Shown here: positions 1 through 12,480 of the stretch, piece after piece
Numbering within the stretch: position 1 is the stretch's first letter
Layout of the letters: every line of letters starts with the position of its first letter
Assembly (NCBI RefSeq): GCF_001540865.1
Contig: NC_033629.1
Span: 12,425,607 to 12,489,606 of the forward strand
DNA from: Ananas comosus
Lineage: Eukaryota; Streptophyta; Magnoliopsida; Poales; Bromeliaceae
Length of the DNA: 64,000 nt
Direction of reading: 5' to 3'
Translations under genes and position numbers: made by a program
Notes under the pieces: model-generated
Seen by the model: only the letters and a program-made list of their open reading frames with translations
Told to the model about the DNA's origin: nothing
The model's database searches: none

Positions 1-141
1 CGCCAACATAATCATTTTTATCAAAAGCATATTCACAAAATCCCCAAACAGCACATACAGAAACACTAGTATAAGTCGTCATCAAGCTACTAAAATTTTG
101 ATGTAATTAGAGCAAAATATACAACCGCACATATTCGATAC

Positions 142-1242
142 CTGAAGAAGCCTCCAGGGTGAATTCGGCCATTTAATGTGATCCGCGATCTGAGCTGCCG
201 ACACCGTCCCCATGAACCAGCTGATTCGCGACGAGTCCTCAGTTTCAAATGCCATCTTAAACCTCATCCCCGGGCACCAATTTATACTCATGGCGGCCCT
301 CACTGCCGCCGCCTTCACGCAGAACTCCGGCGTGCTCGCCCTCGGATAATACACAACCTCGAACGGCTGGCCACTGGCGGCGAGCCTAGCCGCCTCGCTA
401 ACCGACTCGGGGCCAACTCTCCCCTTCCCACTCATAATCGCACTGCAACTCATATTTCCGTTACCCTTACAAAGCCTTCGCTCGTCCTCACGTAGAAAGA
501 GGGAGTACGTCTCGTAGGTCGGCATACAGTGGCCCCCGGGGGCGTTCCACCCCGAGGGGGCGTCTAGCCCCACTCTCTTCGCCCTCCTGATGCCCACACA
601 GAGATCGCCATTCTCCGCCCTCATGAAAACGATGGAATCGCCAGCAACGAGCTTCTTCTGATTGACAAACGTGCTCCACCCGGTAGTTAAGAGGTGGCGG
701 CGCGGGGTTCCCCTGTAAATATGCCGAAATTTCCACATCTCGCCGTGGAGATCTTTCGCCAGCACGGTCTGAACCGGGGGGTCTGCGGAGTAATCGAGCT
801 TCGGGAAAATGGTCTCCGCGCAGTATCGCGGGACGGAGAAGCCCCCGCCGTTATTGGCGTCCGATTGGGTCAACGTCTTGGCGAACGAAGCAGGTTTTTC
901 TCGCGAATCATTTCCGCCCATAGTGAGCCCGATTCCATCAATATCATCATACTCTTCGTCCTCATTGCAGTAGTTCGGATCGTTGGGTTTTATGGGAATT
1001 AGGCGGATCTTTGCGAAAACTTCGTCCGTCTCAGGATCGGCCAAGAACTTTACGGCAGAGACCCTGCAAAGGACGAAGGCGGGGATCCGCAGCTGCGCGA
1101 ATTCGACGGGCCCCACCGCGTGCTCGGCGTGGCCCTGGGGAAAGTAGTAGACCTTAGAGTGGACGGCTGGCATTTGGACCATCCCGCCGGCGCAGGCGTG
1201 CCAGAGCTGGGAGTCGACGCACTTGGTGTCGACGTTCTTCAT
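142..1242 (-). CDS. ARF16-like: Auxin response factor, ARF10/ARF16 clade, first coding exon (partial)
   Basis: Nuclear transcription factor that binds auxin response elements (TGTCTC type); members of this clade usually act as repressors. The exon encodes 367 residues from ATG at 1242 and ends at a CAG|GTA donor at 142/141; the rest of the gene lies beyond the left edge. Visible are the N-terminal WHACAGG and YFPQGHAEH motifs (residues 14-40), the B3 DNA-binding domain at about 115-220 (FAKTLTQSDANNGGGFSVPR, then RHIYRGTPRRHLLTTGWSTF), and the ARF/dimer-flanking domain at about 285-367 ending WPNSPWRLLQ. The long uninterrupted first exon and the YDDIDG spacer before B3 fit the miR160-regulated ARF10/16/17 clade; the miR160 site would lie outside the window. 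The exon is GC-rich against AT-rich flanks. The family is certain; assignment to ARF10 or ARF16 is by remembered family likeness only. Confidence 0.95.
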
Positions 1243-1324
1243 CGCCGACGGCTCTTTCGGCGATTCACTAAACGTGATTATGGCGCGGCCAAATCGTAAT
1301 CCTTACTACTTTTTTCAGAGAATG

Positions 1325-1649
1325 CTGAGAACACAAAGACATATATAAATTGGATTCGACAGAGAGAGCATTAACACTTGAAAATCTTAAACAGTTACAG
1401 TGAAAATTTTAAAAATTTTTCTTACCTTTCAACAGGAAAGTCAATCATTTCTTCTTCCTTCTTTCACTAAAGAGAGCAATTTAAATCATGACCCCAAAAA
1501 AAAAAAAAAAAATCCCAAAATTAGGGTCATAAATTATGCCACAAATAACTCCAAATAAACAACAAATTTTCCCTAAATAAGCAGAATATGATCATAAATT
1601 TGAAGTAAAAAAAAAATAAAAAGCTAACTCAATAATCTGAAAAGCTTAC
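1325..1649 (-). other. Probable 5' UTR intron of the ARF gene
   Basis: Reading the minus strand, GAG|GTAAGC at 1650/1649 is a good donor and TTCTCAG at 1325 a good acceptor, followed by about 80 leader bases before the ATG at 1242. A leader intron is common in this ARF clade. The interval is AT-rich with poly-A tracts and has no coding potential. This is inferred from splice consensus only. Confidence 0.5.
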
Positions 1650-1650
1650 C

Positions 1651-2261
1651 TCTGGGAGACCAAGTTATGAACTCCTCAATTTGAGTGAGAAAATGTAACA
1701 AAAAAAAAAAAAATCCAGATGTTTCTGAGCTCTTTTACCAATTACAAAACCCTAAAACCAAAAACAGGGACACTACACCACCCCCAATTTGGGATCAAAT
1801 TCCTAAAACTGAAACCCTAAAACACCCACCCAAATCCCCCTTCAAAGCTACAAAAATCACACACAATACACCACCATTTCTGCAGAGAACCACCTCCCAG
1901 AATCACACAATCTCATCCCTGAATCCCAGATTTGTTACCAAATCTCACCATTTTTGTTCCTCTCCCCACTAACCAACAACTCAACCTCCTTAAGATCTCA
2001 CAAATTTTGTCATAGATTCATAGAAAAGAGAGAGAGAGGAGTGGGTCGCCTGCCCGCGCCTGCGCCCGCACCCACGCACGCCATGCCCCACGGCCCCGCG
2101 CGCCCGCGTTCCCGCGATTTTCTTCTCCTATATATTAGGAAAAAAAATTAAAGAGAGAGACAAAAAAAAAATCCTCTCCTCTCCCTTGGCTGGGCCCTAC
2201 CGACGTGCGCCATGCCCCGCGCCCCGTGTGCCTGCGCCAGGCGGNAAAATCCTCTCCTCTC

Positions 2262-2300
<39 letters not shown>

Positions 2301-2404
2301 TCCCTCTCCCTGATAATTTGGGGATTCCCTCAAAAAAGTGATAAAAAAGGTGTCTAGATAAATCTGAGGACTCCTCCCAGTGAAACAACAAACCAACCCC
2401 CCTT

Positions 2405-2442
<38 letters not shown>

Positions 2443-2560
2443 ATCTTTACTTATATGAGATAATGAGAGCTCTCTCTCTCTCTCTCTCTCTTACTTGTTT
2501 TCTCCCATATTTCTCTCTCTATCTTTGCCTAGTAAACAAAAGTTTGGAAAAAAAAATATT
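1651..2560. promoter_or_regulatory. ARF leader/promoter region with CT microsatellites and one N
   Basis: Presumed transcription start region of the minus-strand ARF. It holds (CT)n runs at about 2261-2296, 2409-2440 and 2470-2490 and a short GC-rich block at 2040-2245, typical of plant leaders and core promoters. A single N at 2245 is flanked on both sides by the same AAAATCCTCTCCTCTCC string (near 2168 and 2246). No convincing protein is encoded on either strand. Confidence 0.5.
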
Positions 2561-3108
2561 AAAAGATGTACTAGATATACTAAATTATTAAATATACATA
2601 AAAATACATAAAATTTATCTCAACTGTAACTTATTTAAATTTATTATCTAATTTTGTTAAATTTTAATTTTACTATCCAATTTTGTAAAATTTGAAATAT
2701 TCTCAAGTTATTCCAATTATAGAAAAGAAAAATAAAATGGTTAAAACATAACATTTGCAAATTGCTTTTAAGTGAAATAAAATAGAATTGAGAAAATAGA
2801 AATTTTATAGAGTCAAAATTCCTAGATTAAAATATTAAAATGAAAAAAAATAGAGACCAAATTGCAATATAAGGATAGTATAGGGAGAAAGTTATAAATT
2901 TGCTTGTTTTTAGCTCATTAATTTATTACAACAATAGTGGTAGTGAAAGCATGCGAGGGGTAGAATTTTCCCTACGCGGTCTCAAACACGGAACGTAACT
3001 AAACTACCAATAGATTCGCGACACGTGTGATAACAGAGAACAGTTTTCCGCGGCGAGGAGAACGGCGATCCGAACGGCCGCGGGACGGTTCGGGACCGCC
3101 GATTTTTG

Positions 3109-3740
3109 GGGTAAATTGCAACACTTGTCCCTCTACTTTTCGTTATTTGTCGCTGTAGTCCTCGGTTTTTAGTATTCTTTGTTGGCAGTCCTCAAATTTT
3201 AGTCCTTTCTCATTATTTCTTTTTTGAAAATTTATTATTGCTTACACTTTCTGCATCTATATTTTTTATGTAACGTGCATTTGTTGATGATCACAAATCT
3301 CTAATATCAAAACGTATTAAAAATCGAGAGGTAGTTTTCTTTCAAATTCTAAAAATTGAATTTAAAGTATTATTATACAAATGAAAAGATAACGAAAAAG
3401 ATAATTTATTATAAGGTGTATAAATAGTTTGAATGTTAAACTTAAGAAGTTCGAGAACTAAAATAAAACTTGAGCAGAAGTTTAAGAATCATTCCATAGC
3501 TCGAAAGTGGGATTTAAAAGTTTAAATATTAAAAATGAAACACGACTAGAAGTTTAGCAACTGTATATGTAGATTCGTGGATATCAAACTTAAAAATTTT
3601 AGAACCAAAATTAAAGCTTTAATAGAAGTTGATGAACTATTTGTGAGATTAATATGAAACTTTGAATAAAAGTTTAGATACTATTTGGAGTACCAAAATG
3701 ATGGTGAGTAATAGTTTGTGGACTAATGTGCAATTTACCC
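3109..3740. mobile_element. Mutator-like non-autonomous TIR element upstream of ARF
   Basis: The ends are GGGTAAATTGCA at 3109 and its exact inverse ending at 3740; similarity then decays. Flanks match a 9-base target duplication at 8 of 9 positions (CGATTTTTG at 3100-3108, CGATTTTTT at 3741-3749). Nine-base duplications are the Mutator signature. The interior is AT-rich and non-coding. The element divides a GC-rich block (2990-3100 and 3750-3830) that would otherwise be continuous. Confidence 0.65.
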
Positions 3741-3749
3741 CGATTTTTT

Positions 3750-6418
3750 GGGTCGGGGGCCTGGTGCGCTGCTCTCCGGTAATCGACCTTGGTTTCCGCT
3801 GAATTTGCGGGCCTGCCACTGGGAACGATCAATTTATCCGTTGACTGTTAAAAAAAGCATGGCGAAATGACCGTTTTACCCTCTTCAGTCAAAACTCAAA
3901 AAAGGTTTGTTATCACAAACCAAGATAACATGCCATAGCATTTACACCTATTGTTTTTGTAAATAAATAATTTTTTAACCATTATTTGTGTTAGATCCAT
4001 AAAATTTCAGGTTAAATAATTTATTGAATTAATATATTTATACACACTATTATTTTTTAGAAAACTCAGATGATCAGATATTCTGAATTTGGTCACCTTC
4101 ATTAAACTATTATTCATTTAATCTTTTGCGTAATAATTATTTTATGCTTTAGTTTTTACTTGAAATGATTATTAAAAATAAAAACGTAAGTATTAAACTA
4201 AAAAATATTCTGTAAAGTTGTTCACTATATTTATGTAAAAGGCGTGGTTATTCTTCCAGTCTCATATCTCAGTGACAAGGCATTTATTTGAGCGCGGTTA
4301 GGCTGTGAGAGGGTTTATAAATTTGATTCAGAATATAATTATAGAGTATTAAGCTTCTGCTTAGATAATAATAAGAACAAAAATCATTTGTGGAGTTTCC
4401 TTTGATACATAATTGCCATGACACACAACACTAGACAAGTTGACTTTCCCCAGTTGAAAAGACGATTTTGCCCTTGACATTGGTGTTGATCATTGCATGT
4501 GGCTCAAATTTCCAAATTCTATTGGTCAAAGTCAAAAATTTTGTACCGACATTAATTTTAGTGGCTAAAATAATCAGTAGTGCAAATGACCATCTCACAG
4601 CAAGCAATTGACAACTAAATTTCAAATAATAATTTATGAAAATATACATAATTTGTTTTACTACAGAAATTTTATGATATGATACAATCGAAACATCAGC
4701 TACGTTTGTAAATCTTTTTCTGCTCCTTAATTACACTTGTGTTATCGTTCATTAATACGATAACAACTAAGTTTTTAAGAATCTATGGTTTGATTTTTAC
4801 ACTTGAACTTCTTAGATAGTATAATTCACATACATACAATAATCTATAACAACATTAAGTTATATTTTGAGAGAAAGGTAAAAATTGTATATAGAGACAA
4901 TTAAAGATAGTGACAAAATTTGTTTGAGCGTCGAGTTTGACAAAAACGAAGTTACTTTTGTCATTTACGGAAGAAAACAATTTGAAATACGACAAAATAT
5001 AATAAATTTGTTCGGTGCTTAGAAGAAAATTTTTTTGTCGATATTAATTCCTCTTAATTACTAGAGGCGACAAATAAAACAAATTTAAGTCTCAATAATT
5101 TGCTCATATGTGGCCAAATTCCTTTGACTCTTAACCTTTTCTCCAACAATTTGAATCAAGTCCTAGCCACATTGTATTCACCCTTACAACTTTGGGTTCT
5201 TTAATTGTCTCCCAAATTTGGGCCCTTAATGGCGACTCGATTAGGCGAAACCAATACTGAAATTCCTATTTAAATAATTACGTAATGTTTAAATCTCTTA
5301 AGTAAATGCTTAATTACTTATTCAAAGTACAATTGATCAGTCAAATTTTGAATATTGTAATTATTAGAATTGAATATTAAACGAATAAAAGCAAATAACT
5401 AATTAATGCCACGTGACAATGTTGACTCTATAACAAATACATCGACGTACATTTCGCGTACCATACCATTCGCGTACCATACCATAACCTTCGACTAGTT
5501 TTTGATCTTCTCTCTTAACCATCCTAACCACATATTGCGAAAGTAGGATAGTTATGTCTCGTTAGTTCAATGGTTATTTATGAAAATATACGAAAAAAAA
5601 TTTGAACTGTGAATTTTTTTTTTTTTCTGCTTTTGATAATTTGGAACTAGCTAGGTCGAACTCGTAGCGGATTAGCAAGGTACAAGGTTCGTGACCCACC
5701 CTAGAATAATTACGATAATAATTGCGTAACACGCAAAAAAGACAATTAGAATAATACAAATGTATATTAATTAAGCATGGTGAATGATTAAGATTGATCA
5801 TAAATATTTTAAAATCTAGTCAAATCACTCCCTATCACAAAAACAGTACTAAAAAAATTGGCTTGTCTCATTTGATTGGTCACAAAAGGAATTACTATTA
5901 TGAGCACTATAGCTTTGAACATTAGACTCTTGCTTGCTTAGTCACTGTAGGAACTTAATGCATGCACTTCACTTGAACTGTTCACAATTTTGTACTTAAA
6001 AAATAAGAGTTTTAAGTGAATCTGTGTCTTAAACATCAGCTTATATGTATATGAAGAGTACTCGCAAATTTTGTCTTCGATGTGTTGGAATATATAATGC
6101 AGAAGCTTTTAACTTGTGCACTTAAAAGTGCCACGTTGATATGCCAACACACCGACAGTATGCGAATTTGTTGTTTCTATATTATAGAGCTAGCGCAAGG
6201 CTGAATCCGTATCTTCAACAAATATTGCCTTCAATGTGTTGAAATATATAACGCAGGAGTTTTTAACTTGTACACTGGAAAGTGCCACGTTGATATGCCA
6301 ACAAATCGGCAACATGCAAATTTGTTGTTTCTATATTATAGAGCTTGCTCAAGGCTACATTTTCAATGCGGCATTATTAACTTCGCCGACATGGATTTAG
6401 CGTGCATAGAGCACATAA
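3750..6418. other. AT-rich intergenic stretch without recognised gene
   Basis: Apart from a GC-rich start (3750-3830) this stretch is AT-rich, with only short chance reading frames. A weakly palindromic section near 4900-5090 (repeated GACAAA/TTTGTC words) looks like a decayed element. A tandem duplication at 6065-6356 is listed separately. Confidence 0.6.
6065..6356 (+). repeat. Two-copy tandem duplication, 154-base period
   Basis: Copy one starts at 6065 and copy two at 6219. Both carry AGTGCCACGTTGATATGCCA and TTTCTATATTATAGAGC, with scattered substitutions (roughly 85-90% identical by eye). No coding function is apparent. Confidence 0.8.
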
Positions 6419-6421
6419 TTA

Positions 6422-6955
6422 AGGGCATGTTTGGTTCGAAATGGGAATCGAAAATTGGAATGGTTCGGAATGAAATACGGAATGATGAATCTCTTATTAA
6501 TTTGCTTGGTTCGTAATAGGATTTGGAATCGGAATCAACTTATTACCATTATTTGGTTAAGAAAAATTTAATCTACTATCTAAATTCATAATTTAAACTC
6601 AATCTGGGATTCAATTTGCAATTTAAATTTACGTTCCGAGTCAAAATGAAAAACTATATATAAATTCAAATGTCAAAACTTTATATTGAAATTAAAATTT
6701 AATAAATTTTGAATTTATATTCTAAATTTAATCTAAATATAAATTTATATGTATATTTGAATTAAATAATTTTTATTGAAAAAAAAAGTTCTTTTCTCCA
6801 GCTGTCCGAGAATCAAATTTGATTCACACCGTTATGTTAAGAGTCCCCCCGAAATAGGAATCGAAAAGTTAATCCCTTGAACCAAACACCAACAATGAGA
6901 ATTAGTTTAATCCGATTTTCATTCCAAGTCGTGAATCCCTCAAACAAACAAGCTC
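6422..6955. mobile_element. Tourist/Harbinger-like MITE
   Basis: The left end reads GGGCATGTTTGGTTCG and the inverted right end GAGCTTGTTTGTTTGAGG, an imperfect TIR of the 'GTTTGGTT' kind seen in Tourist-like MITEs. TTA occurs at 6419-6421 and at 6956-6958, compatible with a 3-base target duplication. The interior is AT-rich and non-coding. Confidence 0.6.
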
Positions 6956-7804
6956 TTAGTGCGATCCACTACGCAGGATCAGAGTGATTCTGAAGCTATA
7001 TAACTAGCAGTGGAATTGAATAGCTATTCACGGCGGCGGGATCGCTCGGTGCGTAAAAATTTTCTATGCGCGGGATTGTATAGAAATAATGCCTTGCGTT
7101 AAGGAACACGACAGTGAGTACACGACGCTGTCCGCAGTATCCGTGATGTATCAGGAAAGACGTGTACATGCGTGCGTTGGACACGTGTTCGATTGTGGGT
7201 GGATAAAAGGTCACGCCCGTGGGGGGCATCTTGTGGTGTCCTAGAATGACGTGGCACGCGCAATCAGGTGGATGGGTGGACAAATCCTTTCCTGGACCTG
7301 GTTCACCACGTCAGCTAGGACCCGCTTATTCAATCCAATCATAAATGCCTCAAAAATTGAACTTAAATATAAATAATTAAATATGATAAGCTAAGAATAT
7401 AGAAGAGTAAACTTAAAAATTTATGGAATTAGAGTTTACTAATTAAACCTTTCTAATTTAGGCAGTAACGTATGTTATATGAAACCATGCATTTTGAATC
7501 CTATTTTAATTGTCAGAAAAAAGAAAAATTAGGTCCTTGTTTACATGAGAAATTGTTTTTATAAATTAAAACTCTTAATATATAAATATTTTGGAGTTGT
7601 AATAAATCAATGTCCCAACATTTTTTTTCTCTTTTGAATTTACTCTAGGCTTCTTATATCATGACCTATTTATTGCAGATATTTTTTTAAGCTTCGTGTG
7701 TCCGACATGGATACGCATTTGTCCGTGTCTGACTCGTGTTCGACGTGAACACACTATATATAGATGCACGTTTGACGCCAATACATACCGCATCCCATTA
7801 ATTA

Positions 7805-7844
<40 letters not shown>

Positions 7845-7901
7845 TTTATTTTCTTTTATACATATAAAATATAAGATAATAAATATTTGACTTTTTGACA
7901 A

Positions 7902-7989
7902 ATACATTTAGATTTTTTAGGATAATATAAACAAATTAGATTTTTTTCTTANATACATTTAGATTTTTTAGGATAATATAAACAAATTA
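7902..7989 (+). repeat. Direct duplication flanking an N
   Basis: About 37 bases starting ATACATTTAGATTTTTTAGG at 7902 recur, apparently unchanged, at 7953, directly after N at 7952. The short word GATTTTTTTCTTA is also repeated around it. Either a genuine tandem repeat or an unmerged contig overlap. Confidence 0.8.
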
Positions 7990-8952
7990 TTTATGTGAAG
8001 ATTTTTTTTCTTAAAATATATGAAATAGATTTTTTTCTTAAAATATATGAAATATTAATGAAAATTTAATTAACCTTTATTCATATGAGAAATATGATAA
8101 TAATATTTTAACAAAATTAATACCTTATATATGATAAATATATATTATTTTATTAATAGAATTATACTTTATTAGCTACGTCTATGTCGTATTTTAATAT
8201 TTCGAAAGCTATCGAATCATCATGTTCGAATTATGTCATGTCCTGTCTTTCGTGTCTGTGTCCGTAAAATTTAGATCATAACTTGTTATATATTTATCTA
8301 AGAAGTTTACGTAGTTTGAATATTTTGTGTGTTTGTGTGTGCGCGCGCGCACATGCGTGAGTATACATAGTAGTACTATGAGTACCAATCATGGTTTAGT
8401 GAAAAATGTAAAGATGTAAAGATACCTCCACAATTAAATTTGTTTAGCCATCTTTCTCCTATACCCTTTTAAACTCTATCATTGTGTTCTTAGACCAACT
8501 ATAAATAAATAAATCATTTATATATGATTACCAAGATTAGAACATATTACTAAAAATGGAACACATCAAAGTACTAGCTACCCCTTGAGGCTATATCTAT
8601 GGAACTTATAGACCAAATTATATACCTAATTATATGCCATCATCATTCTCTAAAACCTAAAGTGACATAATAATATTAATAATTAGCTTGATAATTAAGT
8701 GGGGAATAGCTTCTTTAAACCTAACTCCATTTAAGATATCAAATTGGGCCATGCATCATTTGATGCTGCATCATACTCCAAAATGGCCAACCTGTCCCTC
8801 TCTTATGTTCCTTCCAAACATTGTGCTCTTGAGACTTTTTATGTCCTAATTTTTGACCAAGCCCAAAATAAAAAAAAAAGTGTACTATGGAGACATAAAT
8901 ATAGTCCTAACTCCACACACCCATTCATCTATTAAGTCTTAACAATTCTAAG

Positions 8953-9480
8953 AATGCGTCTGGATCGGGTATAACTAAGAACTGCTTATTTTAGAAATAT
9001 GTGCAAGTTAAGGTATAAGTAGGAACTAGACCAATTTTGCGTTTTAAAAAAAATTGGATTGTTTCCGAGAATAAGATAAATAGTGTTCGGATGATTAGAT
9101 TGGGGCAAAAGGAATAAGAGTTACAATTTTAAATTTAAAATATTTATCTAATTAATTAACATAAAAAATTTATTAAAAATAATTCAATAATTAATTTATT
9201 CTTTAAGAAATAGATAGTAATTTAAATATATTAATTAAATTAATTAATAATTTAAGTATTTAACACCATAACTAAAATTAAATTTAGACTCTAATTAATA
9301 TAGTTCCCAATTGGGAACAAGCTTGTTCCAGAAAAAGATTGGAACAATAGTTTCAGATTTATACTGGGTTATATTTACTAGTTTATTCCAGAGACCTGAG
9401 AACTACTATTCTCGGATACGAAAATTTGCACTTGGATTTAAAAAAGGGGTAACCCCCCCTCCCCAATCCCTGTACCAAAC
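8953..9480. mobile_element. Decayed MITE related to the element near 45 kb
   Basis: The segment shares ordered words with 44966-45665: AACTGCTTATT near the start, ACCAATTTTG, then GGGAACAAG, TTGTTCC, GAGAACTACT and TTCTCGG near the end. Its terminal motif GCGTCTGGATCGGG is a decayed form of the GCGTTTGGTTCGG end seen there. Non-coding. Confidence 0.5.
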
Positions 9481-11970
9481 GGTGGCTAAAAGTTCACACG
9501 AGATGGTGACCTTAACAATAGTTGAATATATTTCTGGATCATTTCATATCAGATCGGTATTTTGAGTAATGTAAGCTCTTGCCTTGATCTTCACCTTATT
9601 CTGATGAGTTAAATCCTTTTCAGATTCATGGAAATGACACAGACAAAGTTAGGTTGGTTTACAAAGATGTGGTGGTGATGAGAGACATGATCAGTGCTAG
9701 TATTTCCTTTTTTATTATTTGGATATATTAATAAAGTTTCTTGAACAAATAAACAAACTTTGATGATACAACCCAACAACTAATCCAACATTGTTATATA
9801 TTTTTGAAGGTAGCTAACCTGTCTCATCTTGTGTTAAAAATGCAACAAAATGGGCTAATACGTGGCCTAATTGGATCTATTTAGTATAACAAACAAATAC
9901 AATGATTGATATGTAGTTTTTTTTTTTTTTTCCCTTAATCTTTGGTGGTTTTTTGTTTTGGATAGTTTTAATATTGATACATAGGTTTATTGAATTTGAC
10001 CGTTATTTCTTATATGACTAGTGTATGATAATTTGATTTGCGGATCTATAAATATCATTTTTCTATTGTTATCTTTGGGTAAGTTTTCTAAGCAAGCTTT
10101 TTCTAGAAAAAAAAAAACCTTTCTAAGTTAGTTGTGAGATTATGTGCAAATTATAATTAGCCACTTAATCAAAACCTTGCTTTAAGGTTTCTTAATCATC
10201 TTTTTTTTTTTTCTTTTTCCCCCTATATTTTTCTCACTAAATTGCAAAAGATGCCCAAATATATATATATATATATATAGTTTGCTTAAATATTCGTGCA
10301 GGAGACTACACTATTACTCACCTAATCAGGCACTTTGTCATTAATAGCAACCTACTACTTGATGGTGATGAAACATAAAATGATGTAATTAAATAATTGA
10401 TCTTTAATTAGTAAAGGTTTTGACAAATTAAGTTCAACTACAGCTCCTTAAATACGATATTAGAGCAGAAGATTCTGAATTTGTTTAAAGGTGCGTATAA
10501 ACCGACTGTGAATTATATATAATTTAATGTAAATAATCATTGCATATTTACCTTGAAGCCCATAATTACTGAAAGACAAAATGGAAATTAGTCACTTGAA
10601 TTTCTTTTTCCTCCTTTATCATAACTTTTCAAGCCACAATTATTGACTAACAAAAATTCCATATTTTTGAGAAATAAAACTTGGCCTAAGAATGGAAAAG
10701 AAAAGGACATCATTTTTTTAAAGAAGGATACAAGATTTGGAGACAAAGACAAACTACCAAACAAATTAGGAGTCATGCTTCAAATGGTTGGTGATATAAT
10801 AAAACTTGAACAAGATCTTTGTTCTTTTGTTATTCTAAATGCAAGTAAAGTAATGTTTTTTTTTTTTATGTTACAAGTTACAAAAGAACAAGCAAAAACA
10901 CCTCACAAGTTGACTAATGGTGAAGCACCAAAAACTCTAAAACCCTAATATATTTGTGGCACCAAAAAAAGCCTATTAATTGTGTCACTTAAAAGTGGTG
11001 CACAAGGGCCAATACATGGCTCCAAAGTTTAAAAGTGGGTTTTAGGTCATTGGTCTTGGATTTTCTTAGTTTGACCAAAACAAGTCAAATGAATCAAGCC
11101 AATCTAGCTCCAATTTTTATTCATTGTTAGAGTTAAAAAAGCATTGGTAATGTGAAATGTATTAATGTGAAATAATGAATAATCTTAGAAAAGCATTGAC
11201 CATAGTTAAATAACCACATAAACATAGTTGTAGATGCTTGGGGAAACACACCCATCTTGGAAAATGCTAGCATTGTTGTTGATGATTCATTCATTAGTGG
11301 TAAAATATGCTTTTGTTGGTTAAAATGTACAAACCCTACCTAAATTATAAGGTTTTTGAAATAGGTATTTAATCTTTAGGAATTTTAACTTTACCACCAA
11401 ACTTTATAATATTTGTCGAAATATCTACCTAAAATTTAAAACTCAAAATTTTTTAAAGTTGTCCAATTTCTTTTGTTTGTTTGTATACTTATTTTCTATT
11501 ATAATTTAATTTAATTTATTATCATGTGCCTAATTGGGCTTTTACATGAGCAAGCCAAAGCCCAACGGGCGCATCGGTAATTAGGCCAAGTTTTCGGGCC
11601 TAGACTCAATTGGACTAATCGGGCCACTCGAGTCGGATTCGGGTCGATCTCTCTATATTACCGATCCGCGAAAGCTGTTTATTAAGAGTTTATAAGTAAA
11701 CAAAAGATATTAATTAAGAGCTTTAATTATCATAATAATATATACATATATCAATAAGCAGTAATGCTATTTTGAGGAATGCTAAGTGGATTTACTTATT
11801 TATATTTGGAATATATATGTGAAAAGAATGACATGTTTTGGTTAGGGTTTAAAACTCTTTACAAATAGTTTAAGCACCTCAAAAGAAAATAAAAGAAAAA
11901 AAGATCCCTCTCCAATTTGGGCAGAATAAAGAATCACCAGAGCATATCTGAAAAAAAAAAAAATAACCAA

Positions 11971-12475
11971 AAAAGGGATAATTACCTATAAACCCCTCAA
12001 AACTTCGAAAATATCTCATTTACTCTTTTTTTTTCTTTCCAATATACCCCTCATATGTTCCTCTGTTATTCCAAAATACGCCTGCAGTTACCATCCGTTA
12101 AGTTAACTTGGGTTAAACGTGAATTAAATATTTACCACAGTTAAAAAAAATTTAAATGCTACTTTTGTCCTTAACTTAAGAGTAAATAAGAAATGTTGGT
12201 GATGACAGAAGGGTATATTTGAAAAGACCAAAGAGTAAAATACTTTTTGCGCCCCTAACTTAAGGACAAATAAAAAAAATCAATGATGGTAGAAAGGGAT
12301 ATTTGAAAAGGCAAAATAATAATTTCATATAAAGAACAGAGTTTATTAACAAAGTTTATTAATATATTTTAATTCTATGAACATATTTGAAATATGTTGA
12401 AACGTAAAAAAAATATTTTCAATATTAACCTTCTAAAAATGGTAAATCAGAAAGTCGAAAACTTTTTAGAGTGCG
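11971..12475 (-). mobile_element. TIR element, inverted relative of 41047-41492
   Basis: The left end AGGGATAATTACCTATAAACC and interior phrases (TACCATCCGTTAAGTTAACTT, then GTTGGTGATGACAGAAGGG) match the reverse complement of 41047-41492. The right part has extra AT-rich sequence and ends at CAGAAAGTCGAAAACTTTTTA, where an unrelated GTGCGTTTGGTTCAAGC end begins at about 12473. The original right terminus is therefore cut off. Confidence 0.6.
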
Positions 12476-12480
12476 TTTGG

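Larger units (their letters stand above)
6959..11970. other. AT-rich intergenic stretch without recognised gene
   Basis: No reading frame resembles a known protein. Contents include a (TA)n tract at 7813-7840, an N at 7952 inside a direct duplication (7902-7990), a MITE-like segment at about 8953-9480 related to the one near 44966-45665, a second (TA)n tract at about 10258-10280 and several poly-A/T runs. The 101-codon frame at 10643-10948 is low complexity and judged spurious. Confidence 0.6.

Noticed and set aside
10643..10948. 101-codon plus-strand frame
   Set aside because: Lys/Phe-rich product of A/T tracts in AT-rich DNA, overlapping an antisense frame, no recognisable motif.
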